NCBI GenBank assembly: GCA_025454095.1
Contig: JALOPC010000314.1
Location: 1-5,105, forward strand
Length of the DNA: 5,105 bases
Origin: Syntrophales bacterium
Lineage (GTDB): Bacteria > Desulfobacterota > Syntrophia > Syntrophales > UBA2192
Direction: 5' to 3'
The notes below the pieces were generated by a model that was not told where the DNA came from, did not search any database, and worked only from the letters and a program-made list of their open reading frames with translations. Positions 4,646 through 5,105 of the stretch are shown in pieces; position 1 is the stretch's first letter; each line of letters opens with the position of its first letter. Position numbers and translations under genes: made by a program.

Positions 4646-4761
4646 CGGGAAACGGGACGGGCGGCAAGAGGCACGTCGTCAAGCACATCCCGTTCTGAAT
4701 CTCCTGAGAGGGAGCAACCGCTGCGAATCGGCGGCACAACATCACGGAGGAGCGACACATC

Positions 4762-5105
4762 ATGCACGCAAGCACGACTTCCCGCAGGCTTCGACATTTC
4801 CTGGCAAGCCTTTGCTTTCTCGTTCTCGTATTCGGGATCGGCGGATGCGGCTCATCCCCGGAAGCCTCCTACCCGAGCGATCAGTCCCTGATCAACACCT
4901 TCCAGGCCAACCAGGCAGCCTTTGCAAAGCTCGTTTCCAATCCCGAGGACAAGGCGCTGCACGCCCAGCTTGGAATTCGGCGGGTCCTGTCGAACACGGC
5001 AAATCCCAAGCACGTCATGTTCGAAGTCTGGTTCCACGATTTTCCCGGGCCCGGAGGGGCCACCAAGGGGTATTCTTACATGGAAAAGGCCCCGCCGGCG
5101 GACCG
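4762..5105 (+). CDS. Small lipoprotein, 5' part (runs off the window)
   Basis: ATG 4762 follows GGAGGAG at 4746-4752 and is open to the end of the window (114 codons). Residues 1-28 form a lipoprotein signal peptide (basic SRRLRH, hydrophobic core) ending in the lipobox IGG-Cys29. Gly30 rather than Asp at position +2 suggests sorting to the outer membrane. The mature part reads DQSLINTFQANQAAFAKLV, then GIRRVLSN, then KGYSYMEKAPP. The pattern of a helix with FxxxxxxFxxL followed later by KGYxYxEKPP resembles small uncharacterised lipoproteins I recall from proteobacteria. The gap to the ankyrin gene is 116 bases without a clear terminator, so it may belong to the same operon. The C-terminus is not visible. 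Confidence 0.85.
   Translation, partial: MHASTTSRRLRHFLASLCFLVLVFGIGGCGSSPEASYPSDQSLINTFQANQAAFAKLVSNPEDKALHAQLGIRRVLSNTANPKHVMFEVWFHDFPGPGGATKGYSYMEKAPPAD

Noticed and set aside
4651..4694. Inverted repeat AACGGGA / TCCCGTT after the ankyrin gene as a terminator
   Set aside because: The stem is only seven bases with a 30-base loop, and no T tract follows. It is too weak to call.

Overview
This 5.1 kb, GC-rich window looks like chromosomal DNA of a Gram-negative bacterium. Every gene lies on the + strand, and every gene whose start is visible encodes an exported product: signal peptides throughout, plus one lipoprotein with a lipobox. The intergenic hairpins of the type TCCCCCTTT...AAAGGGGGA and the phrase GTCATCGCGAGCGAAGCG resemble dispersed repeats I associate with deltaproteobacterial (Desulfobacterota) genomes. 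That taxonomic guess is an inference from pattern and was not searched.

Layout. (1) Positions 1-57 are probably the last codons of an upstream gene, followed at once by a very strong intrinsic terminator (65-100). (2) Positions 165-1988 hold a long exported protein. It has a DUF4214-like segment, then a second signal-peptide-like helix, then a lysozyme-fold (SLT-like) lytic transglycosylase domain and a C-terminal domain that looks beta-rich. The internal signal peptide makes this either a recent in-frame fusion or two genes read as one. (3) Positions 1989-2540 are about 550 bp without an intact gene. This stretch holds a perfect 8-bp hairpin, a roughly 270-bp block bounded by inverted repeats and packed with short hairpins (MITE-like), and coding-looking scraps on both sides of that block, as if an older gene had been broken there. 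(4) Positions 2541-4645 form a compact three-gene operon. It encodes a small six-cysteine secreted protein with a twin CX3C pattern, a cysteine-rich exported protein with a GGMHCC motif that starts at TTG, and a periplasmic ankyrin-repeat protein whose ATG overlaps the preceding stop (TGATG). (5) From 4762 to the window edge is the 5' part of a small lipoprotein gene.

How the genes work together. The operon suggests a cell-envelope module: two disulfide-rich exported proteins translated with an ankyrin scaffold that should also be periplasmic. Next to a putative peptidoglycan-cleaving enzyme and a lipoprotein, this could be an envelope-maintenance or an effector/immunity-type locus. Nothing in the window proves either, and I know no named system with this composition. 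The most unusual points are the two-signal-peptide transglycosylase, the three-gene exported operon and the inverted-repeat-bounded island.
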